DNA of 64,000 nucleotides from G965227875 sp965227875. Its GTDB lineage: Bacteria; Pseudomonadota; Alphaproteobacteria; Rhizobiales; JAJFHC01. The position numbers and the translations under genes were made by a program. Below, piece after piece: positions 25,593-34,644 of the stretch; position 1 is the stretch's first letter, and every line of letters begins with the position of its first letter. The notes below the pieces were generated by a model. That model was given only the letters and a program-made list of their open reading frames with translations, was not told the DNA's origin and ran no database searches. The stretch covers positions 1,302,001-1,366,000 of the forward strand of contig OZ245783.1 of the NCBI GenBank assembly GCA_965227875.1, given 5' to 3'.

Positions 25593-26777
25593 CTATCCCT
25601 GTGAAGCCGCGCCCAGCTTGCGCATTTCGCCCGGCGTCAGGGGCTGGCTCACGATGATCCCGCCGGGTTCGCCGAGGCTGCCGACGGACTTTCCGTCCAC
25701 CATGGCCTCCAGCGCGCCGGCGTCGCGCACGATCAGCAGCAGGTCGTCCCGGTCCGGCACCTTGTAGATCTCGCCCTCGGCGAGAACCTGGTGAAGGATG
25801 ACGTTGCCGCCCTTGTCCTCGATCCGCACCCACACATTGCCCAGCGCACGCAGCGAGATCCGGCTGGGCGGACTGTCCGTGGACACGACCTGCACCGGTT
25901 TCCCGGGTGCGGCAGCCTCCTCGACCGACGTCGTGTCGGGCGAACTGTTGTTCTGGGTTTCTCCGGCGGCGGACTCGTCAGGGCGCTTCGCCAGCGTTCC
26001 GCTGATGAGATCGGTCAGCGACATGCCGCTTTCGCCCTGCAAGCCGGCATCGCCGTTCGCGACGCGGGATTCAAGTTCGGATTCGCGCTGGAGCCGTGCC
26101 GGCGACGGACGCGGAACAGGGGCCTTGGTTTCGCCTTCGATGGGACTGCGGCGCACACGCACCGTCGGCAGCGCCGCATCGAGCACCGAGGTGTTTCCCA
26201 CAGACCCCGTCATTTCCGGGGACGGCGCGATCGCCAGGTCGAGGCCGTTCCCGGCCGGGGGGCCCGTGGTCGGCGCTGGCGTCACCGCCCCCGTGGGCGC
26301 CGCCATGCGGACGCCGGAACTGGTGAAGCGGTCGGGATCGATGAACGCGAACAGTCCGAGCCCGAGCAGGAATGCAGCCGCCACCGCCGCGGCATCGAGC
26401 ACGCCGCGGCCGTCCCAGTTGCGTTGCCGTCCGAGCTGTTCGCGCAGCGTCGGCTTGTGGACGAAGGAACGGTAGTGACGCACGAGCGGATCCGGCTCCA
26501 GGCCGAGAAACTTGGCGTAGCTCGCGACGATCCCCAGCACGTATGGCCAGCCGGGGAGCTTGTCGAGCGCACCGAGTTCGAGGGCGTGCAGGTAGGTGGC
26601 CTTGATATGGGTCTCGACGGCCGCGTCGGCCAGGCTCTCGCCGCGACGCTCACGCTCGTATTGCAGATACCAGCCGGCCTCGCCCGCGGGATCGGCCTGC
26701 CCGTCGGGACGCAAGCGGAAGGCAGCGCGGCGCCCGCCGGCGTCGCGTCCGTCTGCGACTGAAAAACTTTGAGCCAT
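25593..26777 (-). CDS. RodZ-like helix-turn-helix membrane protein (DUF4115)
   Basis: 394 residues. The N-terminal HTH_25 domain (GWYLQYERERRGESLADAAVE to YASYAKFLGLE-type region, about 35-105) is the RodZ part that meets MreB; one transmembrane helix follows (VAAAFLLGLGLFAFI, about 130-147), then a long Pro/Thr/Ser-rich linker and a C-terminal DUF4115 beta domain from about 300. Known RodZ supports cell-shape control. It lies between ptsP and prfA on the same strand, probably with its own promoter. Confidence 0.85.
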   Translation of the reverse strand: MAQSFSVADGRDAGGRRAAFRLRPDGQADPAGEAGWYLQYERERRGESLADAAVETHIKATYLHALELGALDKLPGWPYVLGIVASYAKFLGLEPDPLVRHYRSFVHKPTLREQLGRQRNWDGRGVLDAAAVAAAFLLGLGLFAFIDPDRFTSSGVRMAAPTGAVTPAPTTGPPAGNGLDLAIAPSPEMTGSVGNTSVLDAALPTVRVRRSPIEGETKAPVPRPSPARLQRESELESRVANGDAGLQGESGMSLTDLISGTLAKRPDESAAGETQNNSSPDTTSVEEAAAPGKPVQVVSTDSPPSRISLRALGNVWVRIEDKGGNVILHQVLAEGEIYKVPDRDDLLLIVRDAGALEAMVDGKSVGSLGEPGGIIVSQPLTPGEMRKLGAASQG

Positions 26778-26916
26778 CTATGCCCGGTCCCAATAGAGAC
26801 GCATCCCGGCCTCGTGCTTCGGTGCACTCCAGCGCCCCTGACGATCCGATCGGAAAAACAAAACGAATCACTCGGTACTCCAGCATTAGACCAGAATGTG
26901 GTGTTCCGGCAACACG

Positions 26917-29181
26917 CTAGAACGAGATGTTGTGATCCTGGGCAAAGCGCAGCAAATCGGGCCTCAGGCTGCGGGATGTATGGTCGAGCAGCGGAAGGAT
27001 GTAGGATTCGAGCTCGCCGGCATCGACCTTGAGGATCATGTCCTTCACCGGGCCCACGGACGCCGGCGCCATCGAGATCGACCGGAAGCCCAGCCCGACC
27101 AGCGCCATCGCGTCCAGCGGACGGCCGGCCATCTCCCCGCACAGGTTGAGCGGGACATCCGCCTCCCCGGTCGCCTCGACCAGCTGACGCAGCAGCCGGA
27201 GCATGGCGGTATTGAGGGTGTCGTACCTGCCCGTGAGCCGCGGATGCGCCCGGTCGCTGGCGAACAGGAACTGGTGCAGGTCGTTGCTGCCCACCGAGAC
27301 GAAGTCCACCGCCTTCAGGAGGCCGTCGAGTTGCCAGGCGAGGGACGGCACCTCGAACATGGAGCCGAGCAGGACCTCCGAAGGCACTTCGTGGCCGTGC
27401 CTGATGAGGAAATCCCGCTCCTGATCGACGAACTGCCGGGCCCGCCGGATCTCGTCGACCTCGGCCACCATCGGGAACATGACCCGCAGGGCACGCCCGC
27501 CCGCGGCACGCAACAGAGCCCGGATCTGCAGGCGGAAGAGTGCGGTCCGGTCGAGCGCCATCCGCATGGCCCGCCATCCCAGCGCCGGATTCTCCTCTTT
27601 CACATGCGCCATGTAGGGCAGCACCTTGTCGCTGCCGATATCCAGCGAACGGAACACCACCGGCTTGTCGCCCGCGGCTTCCAGCACCGAACGATAGAGA
27701 GCGGTCTGCTCGCGCATCCGGGGAAATGTCGACGCGATCATGAACTGCAGTTCCGTGCGGAACAGGCCGATGCCGTCCGCCCCGGCCTCCTCGAGGTGAG
27801 GCAGGTCGACCTGCAGGCCCGCATTGACCATGAGCTGTATCCGCCGGCCGTCGAGCGTCACCGCCGGGCGGTCGCGCAACTCGGCGAACTTCGCGAGGCG
27901 CTTGGCGAGGAACCGGACCTTGTCCGTATAGGCCTGCTCCACCTCCGCGGAAGGCCGGATGTAGATCTCGCCGGTCTGCCCGTCCGCAATCACCGGATCG
28001 TCCGGATCGACCAGGTCGAGCACCGGCCCCGCACGTCCGACAAGCGGGATGCCAAGTGCCCGGGCGACGATCGTCACGTGGCTGTTCGGGCTGCCTTCCT
28101 CGAGAATGAGCCCGCGCACGCGTCCGCGGTCGTAGTCCAGGAGTTCCGCCGGCCCCATGTTCCGCGCCATGATGACGGCGTCATCGGGGAGTTCCTCGGC
28201 CGATGCGGTGGAGGCGCGTCCGACAAGGATGCGCAGCAGGCGGTTCGCCAGGTCGTCGAAATCGTGAAGGCGCTCGCGCAGGTAGGCGTCGCGCTGGCGC
28301 AGCATCCGGGCGCGGTTGTCGTTCTGTACCCGCTCGACGGCGGCCTCGGCGGTCAGCCCCGACGCGACGGCCTCGTGCATGCGCTGCAGCCAGCCGCGGT
28401 CATGGGCGAACATCCTGTAGGCCTCGAGCACCTCGCGATGCTCGCCGCCGCGCGCCACGTCCGCGCGCGAGAGCATCCGGTCGACGGCGTCGCGAAGTTC
28501 GCCCGTCGCCACGTCGAGGCGCTCGTGTTCGGACCGTTCGTGTTCGGCGATGAGATTGGTCACGACCACGCGCGGCTCGTGCAGCACGACATGACCGAGC
28601 GCCAGGCCGTCGCTCAGGCCAAGCCCCTTGATGTGATGGCTCTGGATATGGGCGACCACGTCCGCAGTGGCGTTGTCGCTGCCGTCCAGATCGCTTGCCC
28701 CGGCAATCTCCGCCAGCACCATCGCGGTGGTCTGCAGCGCCTCGACTTCCTCGTCGCTGTATTCCCGATGGACGCGGTTCTGGACGACGAGCACGCCGAT
28801 CGCGTTGCCGGCGCGCAGGATCGGAACGCCGACGAAGGACTGGAAATGTTCTTCGCCCGTTTCCGGCAGATATTCGAAGTGCGGATGGTTCTGGGCGTCG
28901 GATGTGGCCAGCGACTTGGCATCCGCCGCGATCTTGCCGACGAGGCCCTGGCCGATCGACAGAGACGCCTTCTGGACGGCTTCCCGGTTAAGTCCTTCGG
29001 TGGCGTAAAGCACGAGCCGGTCGCCGGTGCGCAGCAGATAGATCGAGCATACCTCGGCCACCATGTTGGCCGCGATCAGCACGGTTATCTTGTCCAGCCG
29101 CTTCTGTGTGCTTTCCGGCTCCGCCATGACCTCGCGCAGTTGCCGGAGAAGAACACGCGGGCCACCGGCGGAAGCAGGCAT
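26917..29181 (-). CDS. ptsP: Phosphoenolpyruvate-protein phosphotransferase PtsP (EI-Ntr)
   Basis: First enzyme of the nitrogen-type phosphotransferase system, about 754 residues. It takes phosphate from PEP and passes it to NPr (PtsO). An N-terminal GAF domain (about 20-155) is followed by the EI N-domain, the phosphohistidine motif GSPNSHVTIVARALGIPLVG, and the PEP-binding barrel with GIGLFRTELQFM and SVGSNDLHQFLFA. I chose the ATG at 29181; a GTG at 29208 is also in frame. It is directly downstream of lysC on the same strand. Confidence 0.95.
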   Translation of the reverse strand: MPASAGGPRVLLRQLREVMAEPESTQKRLDKITVLIAANMVAEVCSIYLLRTGDRLVLYATEGLNREAVQKASLSIGQGLVGKIAADAKSLATSDAQNHPHFEYLPETGEEHFQSFVGVPILRAGNAIGVLVVQNRVHREYSDEEVEALQTTAMVLAEIAGASDLDGSDNATADVVAHIQSHHIKGLGLSDGLALGHVVLHEPRVVVTNLIAEHERSEHERLDVATGELRDAVDRMLSRADVARGGEHREVLEAYRMFAHDRGWLQRMHEAVASGLTAEAAVERVQNDNRARMLRQRDAYLRERLHDFDDLANRLLRILVGRASTASAEELPDDAVIMARNMGPAELLDYDRGRVRGLILEEGSPNSHVTIVARALGIPLVGRAGPVLDLVDPDDPVIADGQTGEIYIRPSAEVEQAYTDKVRFLAKRLAKFAELRDRPAVTLDGRRIQLMVNAGLQVDLPHLEEAGADGIGLFRTELQFMIASTFPRMREQTALYRSVLEAAGDKPVVFRSLDIGSDKVLPYMAHVKEENPALGWRAMRMALDRTALFRLQIRALLRAAGGRALRVMFPMVAEVDEIRRARQFVDQERDFLIRHGHEVPSEVLLGSMFEVPSLAWQLDGLLKAVDFVSVGSNDLHQFLFASDRAHPRLTGRYDTLNTAMLRLLRQLVEATGEADVPLNLCGEMAGRPLDAMALVGLGFRSISMAPASVGPVKDMILKVDAGELESYILPLLDHTSRSLRPDLLRFAQDHNISF

Positions 29182-29277
29182 TACCCGGTATCCCTCGTCT
29201 GTTTGCACATCGCCGTTCGCCGCAGCGCGCCGCAGATGTTACGCCATCGATATGGTCCGTGCCGGGACGGCATGCCG

Positions 29278-30534
29278 CTATTCCCCGTCAAGGCCATACG
29301 CCGTGTGAAGCGCACGTATGGCCAGCTCCGTGTAGGCCGCATCGATCAGGATGCTGACCTTGATCTCCGACGTCGTGATGGCCTGGATGTTGATGCCCTT
29401 GTCCGCGAGCGCCTTGAACATCTGGGCGGCGACGCCGGCATGGCTCCGCATCCCGACGCCGATGACCGATACCTTCACCACTTCCGTCGATCCGACAAGA
29501 TTTTGGTAGCCGATATGGTCCTTCGCGGACTCGATGACCTTGAGTGCGTTGGCGAGATCGTCGTTGGGGACCGTGAATGTCAGGTCCGTGTGCGACCCGT
29601 CGTCGGACACATTCTGCACGATCATGTCGACATTGATGTTGGCGTCGGCGAGCGGACCGAAGATATTGGCTGCCACGCCCGGCTGGTCTGCCACCTTGAT
29701 CAGGGTGACCTTTGCCTCGTCCTTGGAATAGGCGATACCGCTGACGATCTGCTGTTCCACTATTTCGTCCTCGTCACAGACCAGTGTTCCGGGTCCGGTT
29801 ACCGATAAGTCCGTCGGCGCCAGTTGGTCCGGCGCATCGAAGCTCGACCTCACCTGAAGCTGCACGCCATGCACCATGGCCGTCTCCACGGAGCGGGTCT
29901 GGAGCACCTTGGCGCCGAGCGACGCCATCTCCAGCATCTCCTCGTAGGAGATTCGGTCAAGTTTCCGCGCCTTGGCGACAATTCTCGGGTCTGTCGTGTA
30001 AACGCCATCCACGTCGGTGTAAATATCACAACGGTCGGCCTGGATCGCCGCCGCGAGCGCGACCGCGCTCGTATCCGACCCGCCGCGTCCCAGCGTCGTG
30101 ACGCGGCCGTCCGGCCCGATGCCCTGGAAACCGGCCACCACCGCCACCTGCCCGCTCGACAGACGGTCGACCAGTTCCGGCGCGTCGATCGACAGGATGC
30201 GGGCCGATCCGTGCACCTCGTTGGTCTTGACCGGCAGCTGCCAGCCAAGCCAGGACCGTGCGGAAACCCCCATGCCCTGCAACGTGATCGCCAGCAGTCC
30301 CGACGTCACCTGCTCACCGCTGGCAACGACGACGTCGTACTCCCGTGCATCGTGGATGGTCGCCGCTTCACGAGTCCAGGCCACAAGCTGGTTCGTCGTC
30401 CCCGCCATCGCGGAAACCACGACGGCGACCTGGTGTCCCGCGTCGGTCTCGCGTTTGACGTGATGGGCGACATTCCGGATACGTTCGATGTCGGCAACCG
30501 ATGTGCCGCCGAATTTCATCACAAGCCGGGCCAT
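29278..30534 (-). CDS. lysC: Aspartate kinase
   Basis: 418 residues, the first step of the lysine/threonine/methionine pathway. The amino-acid kinase domain begins KFGGTSVADIERI and contains GRGGSDTSAVALAAA; two ACT regulatory domains follow from about residue 265, suggesting feedback inhibition by lysine and/or threonine. The neighbouring ptsP is a common alphaproteobacterial pairing. Confidence 0.97.
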   Translation of the reverse strand: MARLVMKFGGTSVADIERIRNVAHHVKRETDAGHQVAVVVSAMAGTTNQLVAWTREAATIHDAREYDVVVASGEQVTSGLLAITLQGMGVSARSWLGWQLPVKTNEVHGSARILSIDAPELVDRLSSGQVAVVAGFQGIGPDGRVTTLGRGGSDTSAVALAAAIQADRCDIYTDVDGVYTTDPRIVAKARKLDRISYEEMLEMASLGAKVLQTRSVETAMVHGVQLQVRSSFDAPDQLAPTDLSVTGPGTLVCDEDEIVEQQIVSGIAYSKDEAKVTLIKVADQPGVAANIFGPLADANINVDMIVQNVSDDGSHTDLTFTVPNDDLANALKVIESAKDHIGYQNLVGSTEVVKVSVIGVGMRSHAGVAAQMFKALADKGINIQAITTSEIKVSILIDAAYTELAIRALHTAYGLDGE

Positions 30535-30943
30535 TCTTCGCCTCTTCCGGTCCGCCGGAAACGGCGCGGCCGGTCAATTGATCGCTTTTCGTGAATGCGT
30601 CAGGTTCCCGCCAGCGGGCGTGGCCGGAACCGTGTCGGACTCGGGCGTTTTCTTACTCTGAATCGATCCGCGAACGCAACCACGCCCCCTCGCGTAATTT
30701 CTCTCGCACGCCCCGAGCGAAGATGCCCTGGGGATCACGGCGAAATACAGCGACGAAGTTCCAACGCCAACCCTTTGAATTTCCGCAGGAACGCCACGAA
30801 CTATTCACAATGAGCACTGGAGATTTTGATTTATCGTTCTAGAATAACGTGTGCTCATGCTGAATTGTCTTTTCGTTTCGCAACTGATCCAGACTAATGC
30901 GTAACACGTAAGACAGTCCGGCATTTCGCGAATTGCGCAGGAA
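30535..30943. other. Intergenic region between lysC and the TPR regulator
   Basis: 409 bases separating divergent genes. The half near the TPR gene (30780-30900) is A+T-rich and probably contains its promoter; I see no RNA gene or convincing small coding frame. Confidence 0.45.
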
Positions 30944-32722
30944 ATGGCCGGGGGTGTTTTTCGAACAGTTGTCGCTGTGGCTAAGAAACCGGATTCCGAA
31001 TACGCGCCTGACCAGGCCAAAGTGCGATCTGCGATCGAGGAGATAATCGCTTCGACGCCACTGAGATCGTCACAGCAACTTCAGAAGATCTTGCGCTTCG
31101 TCGTGACGGAGGAGCTCGAGGGCCGCGGCAAACGTATAAAGGCATATTCCATCGCCGTTGACGCCCTGGGGCGTCCGGAGAGTTTCGACCCCCAGGCCGA
31201 TCCGGCCGTCAGGGTTGACGTGCGACGTCTGCGCCGTGCCCTCGACGAGTACTATGAAGACGAAGGAAAGGACGCGGACCTGATCGTCGATATCCCCAAG
31301 GGGGGATACCGTCCTGTCTTCAGGACACGGCCGATCACGGCACCGCAAGCGGCAGTCGTCGAGGACGATGCCCCGGCGGCGCCGGCGCCCGGACCCGCGA
31401 ACGCCGGCAAGGTGTCGACGTACCGAAAGTTCATGCCCGCGGCAGCGGTGCTGTTCGTCATCTTCGGACTCGTCGGCATCGCGGCGGCCATGCTGATCGG
31501 CAAGGACCGGTCAGACGGGACAGTTCCCGCGACGACGGGTCTCCAGCCGCCCATGCTCGAGGTGGCGGCCTTTTCATCGACCGAGGAAAGCGCGGCAGCG
31601 GAGCAGCTGGCGGGGTCGGTGCGCCAGCACATCCTGTCGGACCTGTCGCGGTTCAGGTCCCTGACCGTGCTGGATGCCGGAACGGCGGAGAACAATGAAG
31701 CGCTGCAGACCACCACATACCTCCTCCGCGGCACGATCCGTAAAGTGGATGCAGCGCTTCGCCTGACCCTGAACCTTCAGGACCGTTCCACCGGGAGGGT
31801 GGTCTGGAGCGGGTCGGTGACCGAGGAGGCTCCGGATGGAACAGGCTCGGCGGATTTCCCCACCGGTTCGCTCGAGGCGCTCGCCTACCAGATCGCCGGG
31901 CCTGGCGGCGCGCTCGAAAGCGACGGAATGCAACGCATCAGGTCGCGTTCGGGCGGGGAGATACTGCAAGCCTACACAGACTACGAGTGCCTGCTCCTCT
32001 TCCACGAATATGACCGGCGCAAGTCCGCCCGGAGCATGACCGCCGCAAAAGCATGTATCGATGAGAGACTGCGCAACGAAACCCTGAACGGGTCCATATG
32101 GGCGGCGCATGCCCTGATGGAGTATCTCGACTGGACGAAGACCAGTCATGCCGAACCGCAGGCGTTGAACCGTGCGCTTGGCGCCGCGCGTCAGGCTGTT
32201 CTTCTCGACCCGGCGGACGCGAACAGCCACGAGTATCTCGGAACGATCCTGCGGGCCCTGGGGCGGCTGGAAGGCGCGGAGATCGCTTATCGGCGCGCGC
32301 TCGACCGCAATCCTGCACGACCTGACGTCTACGTTTCGCTGGGCTGGATCGAGATCCTGAACGGCAACTGGAACGACGGCGTGGAAACCGTCAGGACGGG
32401 TCTGCGGCTCAGTCACGCGCCGGCGGGGTGGATGCGCATTCCGCTCACCATCGACGCGTTCCGCCAGATGGACTATCCGGCCGCGCTCAGCGAGGCGGAG
32501 AAGATCGTGCAGGCCGGTGACAAGCGGGGTATCGTGCTAGCCCTTGCCGCGGCCCACATGGCGGGCAATCGGGAGGCCATCGCCAGACATGCCAGGCTGC
32601 TTCGGGCCTATGAACAGTCCGGCCATGGAGATCCCCTGTCCGAAATTCGGGAATTTACGCAATTCCCTGACCTGATGACCCGGTACCGCAAGGCGGTGAG
32701 CGACGCCAGGTCGCAGGACTAG
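30944..32722 (+). CDS. Membrane-anchored DNA-binding-like/TolB-N-like/TPR protein
   Basis: 592 residues. Residues about 25-130 form a winged-helix-like domain (SQQLQKILRFVVTEELEG, then KAYSIAVDALGRP, then DPAVRVDVRRLRRALDEYY and IPKGGYRPVF) that heads many alphaproteobacterial CadC/adenylate-cyclase-like signalling proteins. One transmembrane helix (about 162-188) follows, then a TolB-N-like fold and four or so TPR units from about 400. It could sense at the envelope and act on DNA directly from the membrane. An alternative GTG start is at 30977; neither start has a strong ribosome site. Confidence 0.8.
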   Translation: MAGGVFRTVVAVAKKPDSEYAPDQAKVRSAIEEIIASTPLRSSQQLQKILRFVVTEELEGRGKRIKAYSIAVDALGRPESFDPQADPAVRVDVRRLRRALDEYYEDEGKDADLIVDIPKGGYRPVFRTRPITAPQAAVVEDDAPAAPAPGPANAGKVSTYRKFMPAAAVLFVIFGLVGIAAAMLIGKDRSDGTVPATTGLQPPMLEVAAFSSTEESAAAEQLAGSVRQHILSDLSRFRSLTVLDAGTAENNEALQTTTYLLRGTIRKVDAALRLTLNLQDRSTGRVVWSGSVTEEAPDGTGSADFPTGSLEALAYQIAGPGGALESDGMQRIRSRSGGEILQAYTDYECLLLFHEYDRRKSARSMTAAKACIDERLRNETLNGSIWAAHALMEYLDWTKTSHAEPQALNRALGAARQAVLLDPADANSHEYLGTILRALGRLEGAEIAYRRALDRNPARPDVYVSLGWIEILNGNWNDGVETVRTGLRLSHAPAGWMRIPLTIDAFRQMDYPAALSEAEKIVQAGDKRGIVLALAAAHMAGNREAIARHARLLRAYEQSGHGDPLSEIREFTQFPDLMTRYRKAVSDARSQD

Positions 32723-33071
32723 AGAGTCCATTATTCATCTATTAAAATCAAAGGGTTATTCGGAAACCGCGCCGCAAGTGTTTACAAGCGGTTAATGTGT
32801 TTTACATGTAAAATTTTCAGTTTACATATACATCGCGCTGCAGTTGAGGCATGTACGGCGCGAATATGCGGGCCGGCTGTTGTTACCGGCGAGTCCGGTA
32901 TTTGTCCAGACTCAAAGACAACCCTTGCGACATACAAGATGATGCAGGATGGCCACGCGGTCGGTGTGCGGGACACCGGCATGTTTTTTGATTTTACCGA
33001 GCGGCGGAACAATGAAAAGTGCATGCAGACCAGTAGACGAGAGTTTCCATACGGAAACAGGTAAGTCCATC
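32723..33071. other. A+T-rich intergenic region with perfect palindrome
   Basis: 349 bases, clearly richer in A+T than its neighbours. It contains a perfect 14-base palindrome ttttacatgtaaaa at 32800-32813, flanked by tttaca repeats (32781, 32821). It probably holds regulatory sites for the small gene downstream. No RNA gene is recognised. Confidence 0.45.
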
Positions 33072-33239
33072 ATGGATATGGAGCGCGATATCGCACTGGA
33101 TGAAATCGCGACCCGGCTGCGCGAGTACCGGAACTTCGCCAATGCTCACCAGTTGCGATTTCTGTCCCATCTTCTCGGGATGACGGAAATGGAGGCCCGC
33201 GAAGTCCTCGACAACGCGACCTCCGGCGAACAGTCCTGA
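33072..33239 (+). CDS. Small hypothetical protein (55 residues)
   Basis: MDMERDIALDEIATRLREYR and the rest form a compact, charged, mostly helical protein with no signal peptide or membrane segment. Codon choice (G or C in third positions) resembles that of real neighbours, unlike antisense frames. An upstream Met at 33013 would add 20 residues; aggt lies upstream of 33072. No family is recognised. Confidence 0.5.
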   Translation: MDMERDIALDEIATRLREYRNFANAHQLRFLSHLLGMTEMEAREVLDNATSGEQS

Positions 33240-33274
33240 CAGCAGACGGCGCGCCTTTGCGCGTGACGTCGGAT

Positions 33275-33361
33275 GGGGCCTGTTTCGCGGCTTGCGCGGG
33301 CGGGAGGTCGACAAGACCCTCGCGCGGGGGCGATCACCGGCAAGCAAGCGAAACAGGCCCC
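33275..33361. repeat. Long hairpin upstream of ubiG
   Basis: Perfect 14-base inverted repeat: ggggcctgtttcgc (33275-33288) and gcgaaacaggcccc (33348-33361). A further six-base stem (gcttgc/gcaagc) continues inside it after a small bulge. No T-run follows, so it is not an ordinary terminator. It may be a structured leader or a palindromic repeat element. Confidence 0.7.
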
Positions 33362-33434
33362 GATTTCCTGCAGCGCCTTTACGGATGGCGCGAACGGCTT
33401 GACAAGGAAGCGTCCTAAGTCACATTGCAGTGAC

Positions 33435-34190
33435 ATGACGCATGAACCCGCCCAGCGCAAATCATCGGTCGACGACGCCGAGATCGCGAAATTTTCCGCC
33501 ATGGCCGCGGAATGGTGGGACCCGCACGGCAAGTTCCGGCCGCTGCACAAGTTCAACCCGGTACGCCTCGAGTTCATCCGCGATACGGTCTGCGACCACT
33601 TCGGCCGGGACCGCCGCTCCATCAGACCCTTCAAAGGGCTCAGACTCCTCGACATCGGCTGCGGCGGCGGCCTCCTCTGCGAACCCATGCGACGGCTCGG
33701 TGCCGACGTGACCGGTGCGGACGCTTCGGAAAAGAACATCCGCACGGCTTCCGTCCATGCCGCCGAGCAGGGCCTCGACATCGACTACCGGGCCGAGACG
33801 GCCGAAGCCCTGGCCGCGGACGGCGAGACGTTCGATATCATCCTCAACATGGAGGTGGTGGAACACGTCGCGGACGTTCCGGGCTTCATCGCATCCTGCG
33901 GCGAGATGGTGCGTCCGGGCGGGCTCATGATCGTGGCTACGCTGAACAGGACCCTCAAGTCTTTTGCCCTCGCCATCGTGGGTGCGGAATACATCCTGCG
34001 CTGGCTTCCAAGAGGCACACATCAGTGGGAGAAGTTCGTCACGGTCGAGGAATTGCGCGACGCCCTGCACGGGGCGGGCCTCGACCCCGGCAAGCCGACG
34101 GGTGTGGTCTACAACCCAATCGGAGATGCCTGGTCCCTGTCGCGCGACCATGACGTGAACTACATGATGATAGGCGTGCGCCGGGCCTGA
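33435..34190 (+). CDS. ubiG: Ubiquinone biosynthesis O-methyltransferase
   Basis: SAM-dependent enzyme of 251 residues performing the two O-methylations of ubiquinone synthesis. The N-terminal signature EIAKFSAMAAEWWDPHGKF is characteristic of UbiG; motif I is LLDIGCGGGLLCEPM and the downstream EVVEHVADV and LNRTLKSF are family features. I used the ATG at 33435; longer frames run into the hairpin. Confidence 0.96.
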   Translation: MTHEPAQRKSSVDDAEIAKFSAMAAEWWDPHGKFRPLHKFNPVRLEFIRDTVCDHFGRDRRSIRPFKGLRLLDIGCGGGLLCEPMRRLGADVTGADASEKNIRTASVHAAEQGLDIDYRAETAEALAADGETFDIILNMEVVEHVADVPGFIASCGEMVRPGGLMIVATLNRTLKSFALAIVGAEYILRWLPRGTHQWEKFVTVEELRDALHGAGLDPGKPTGVVYNPIGDAWSLSRDHDVNYMMIGVRRA

Positions 34191-34218
34191 CACCCCGCCC
34201 CGGCCGGCCAACGCCCGG

Positions 34219-34644
34219 TCAGTTCTTGTCTTCCGGCAGGACGGGGAGCGGAAACACCTCGATGCCTTCCTCGATCAGGGCCTTCGCATCGTCCGCGCTG
34301 GTTTCCCCGTATATGCCTCGCGGATCGGTTTCCTCGTAGTGGATCTTGCGCGCCTCCTCGGCGAACTTTTCACCGACATAATCGGCGTTGTTCTGGACGT
34401 ATTTGCGCATCTGGCGCAGGAACTCCACCATTTCGCCGGTCGGCTTCGGATCGGCGGCCGCCTTCACGGAGCGGTTTTCCCGCACGCCGATATTGGGTGA
34501 CATGAGTGTTTTGGAAACCTCCGGCGTACCGCAATGCGGACACGTCACGGTGCCGTCAGCCTTCTGCTGCTCGTACGCCGCCGAACTGCTGAACCAGCCT
34601 TCGAACTCGTGCCCGTCCCTGCAAACGAGGTTGAAACTGATCAT
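34219..34644 (-). CDS. DUF1178 family protein
   Basis: 141 residues with an N-terminal zinc-ribbon-like CRDGHEF ... CPHCGTPEVSK pair of cysteine motifs, of unknown function. The start overlaps the nitrilase stop by four bases (ATGA), so the two are translated together. The pairing with a nitrilase and glutaredoxin is typical in alphaproteobacteria. Confidence 0.92.
   Translation of the reverse strand: MISFNLVCRDGHEFEGWFSSSAAYEQQKADGTVTCPHCGTPEVSKTLMSPNIGVRENRSVKAAADPKPTGEMVEFLRQMRKYVQNNADYVGEKFAEEARKIHYEETDPRGIYGETSADDAKALIEEGIEVFPLPVLPEDKN

Noticed and set aside
26896..29808. 970-residue plus-strand frame over ptsP
   Set aside because: Antisense shadow of ptsP and lysC, with no domain.
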